5,957 bases of DNA from an uncultured Saprospirales bacterium (lineage in GTDB: Bacteria; Bacteroidota; Bacteroidia; Chitinophagales; Saprospiraceae). Positions 5,617-5,957 of the stretch are shown in pieces. Below the pieces are notes generated by a model that was given only the letters and a program-made list of their open reading frames with translations, searched no databases and was not told the DNA's origin. Every line of letters starts with the position of its first letter. Within the stretch, counting starts at the first letter, position 1. The position numbers and the translations under genes are program-made. Location: the NCBI GenBank assembly GCA_937926355.1, contig CALAZP010000290.1, positions 1-5,957 of the forward strand, in the 5' to 3' direction.

Positions 5617-5872
5617 TTTTGGAAAGGGCGTCGAGAACTTGTTGGACGGAGAAACTTCTAGCGAAGCGAAACTGTTCTCGTTGGTTGTAGAAAATCAAGA
5701 CAGCTGGAAGGGTGAATACGGAATTTTGACCAGCGGAAATGAGGTCTTCTGCTACATTTATTACTTTAAATTGGGTATTGGGGTAATGTTCTTGAACCAC
5801 TTCTTGTAGCTTAGGTTGGAGCGCGTGGCATACGCCGCATTGGGGACTGGAAAAAAATAAGAGAGTGGTCAT
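5594..5872 (-). CDS. Small thioredoxin-fold protein with CGVC active site
   Basis: This 92-residue protein starts with a strand (MTTLLFFSSP), then the redox motif CGVC (Cys12, Cys15), a helix, a second strand (FKVINVAED) and the cis-proline segment FTLPAVLIF (Pro56). That is a complete but minimal thioredoxin core, shorter than the usual 100-110 residues; CGVC replaces classic CGPC and no Trp precedes it. There is no signal peptide, so it is probably a cytoplasmic thiol-disulfide protein; its partner is unknown. The start codon sits in an ATGA overlap with a frame entering from the right edge, which hints at a second gene of an operon. Its last codons are antisense to the end of the PLP-enzyme gene. 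It is probably unrelated to the sugar genes. Confidence 0.85.
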   Translation of the reverse strand: MTTLLFFSSPQCGVCHALQPKLQEVVQEHYPNTQFKVINVAEDLISAGQNSVFTLPAVLIFYNQREQFRFARSFSVQQVLDALSKINPEPLF

Positions 5873-5957
5873 TGCATTATCTCTTGGTTAGGACAAAGAT
5901 GGCAAGAAAAATATGGAATCAATAATACCAAATTAAGGATCCACGGCTTAAGATTTT
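5869..5957 (-). CDS. Possible C-terminal end of an unidentified upstream gene (cut by window edge)
   Basis: A minus-strand frame is open from the right edge for 29 codons and stops at TGA (5871-5869), overlapping the thioredoxin-like ATG as ATGA, a common operon junction. The peptide has a hydrophobic run (WILNLVLLIPYF) followed by SCHLCPNQEIMQ, which could be a last membrane segment with a CxxC. Only 29 codons are visible and chance is a real possibility. If it is not coding, this stretch would be the thioredoxin-like gene's promoter region. Confidence 0.3.
   Translation of the reverse strand, partial: NLKPWILNLVLLIPYFSCHLCPNQEIMQ

Noticed and set aside
5489..5809. Plus-strand open frame of 106 codons
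   Set aside because: It starts inside the PLP-enzyme gene out of frame and runs antisense through the thioredoxin-like gene, whose CGVC and cis-Pro motifs are convincing on the minus strand.

Overview
The window looks like chromosomal DNA from a Bacteroidota bacterium, perhaps a marine Cytophagia-type lineage. The reasons are moderate GC in the genes, very AT-rich spacers, A-rich leaders with no clear Shine-Dalgarno sequence, and the gene families present: a ThuA-domain secreted protein, an exported class V PLP enzyme and an enolase-superfamily sugar-acid dehydratase. The assignment is an inference from sequence style, not from a marker gene. There is no rRNA, tRNA, CRISPR array, insertion sequence or phage gene.

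Layout. Left block, minus strand, read right to left: an enolase-superfamily acid-sugar dehydratase (1765-599), a small VOC/glyoxalase-fold protein (595-95), and the first 26 codons of a probable D-2-hydroxyacid dehydrogenase (80 to the left edge). Gaps of 3 and 14 bases make this a tight operon. A 463-base spacer (1766-2228) separates it from a D-tagatose/D-psicose 3-epimerase-like TIM-barrel protein (3113-2229), also on the minus strand. The spacer holds a degenerate repeat array with a period of about 58-70 bases, and a hairpin just after the epimerase stop. A 137-base divergent region (3114-3250) then drives a plus-strand pair: a secreted ThuA-domain protein (3251-4357) and, 2 bases later, a class V aminotransferase-fold PLP enzyme with a Tat-like leader (4360-5616). 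On the right, a small CxxC thioredoxin-fold protein (5872-5594, minus) overlaps the PLP gene tail-to-tail by 23 bases. It may be the second gene of a minus-strand operon entering from the right edge.

How the genes may fit together. Epimerase, dehydratase, VOC protein and hydroxyacid dehydrogenase form a plausible cytoplasmic route for an unusual sugar or sugar acid: epimerise, dehydrate to a 2-keto-3-deoxy acid, then process or reduce it. The divergent ThuA/PLP pair is predicted to act outside the cytoplasm and could prepare or release the substrate, which cannot be named from sequence. The families are known individually. What seems least described is the combination, in particular a secreted ThuA protein coupled to an exported PLP enzyme and placed next to sugar-acid catabolism.
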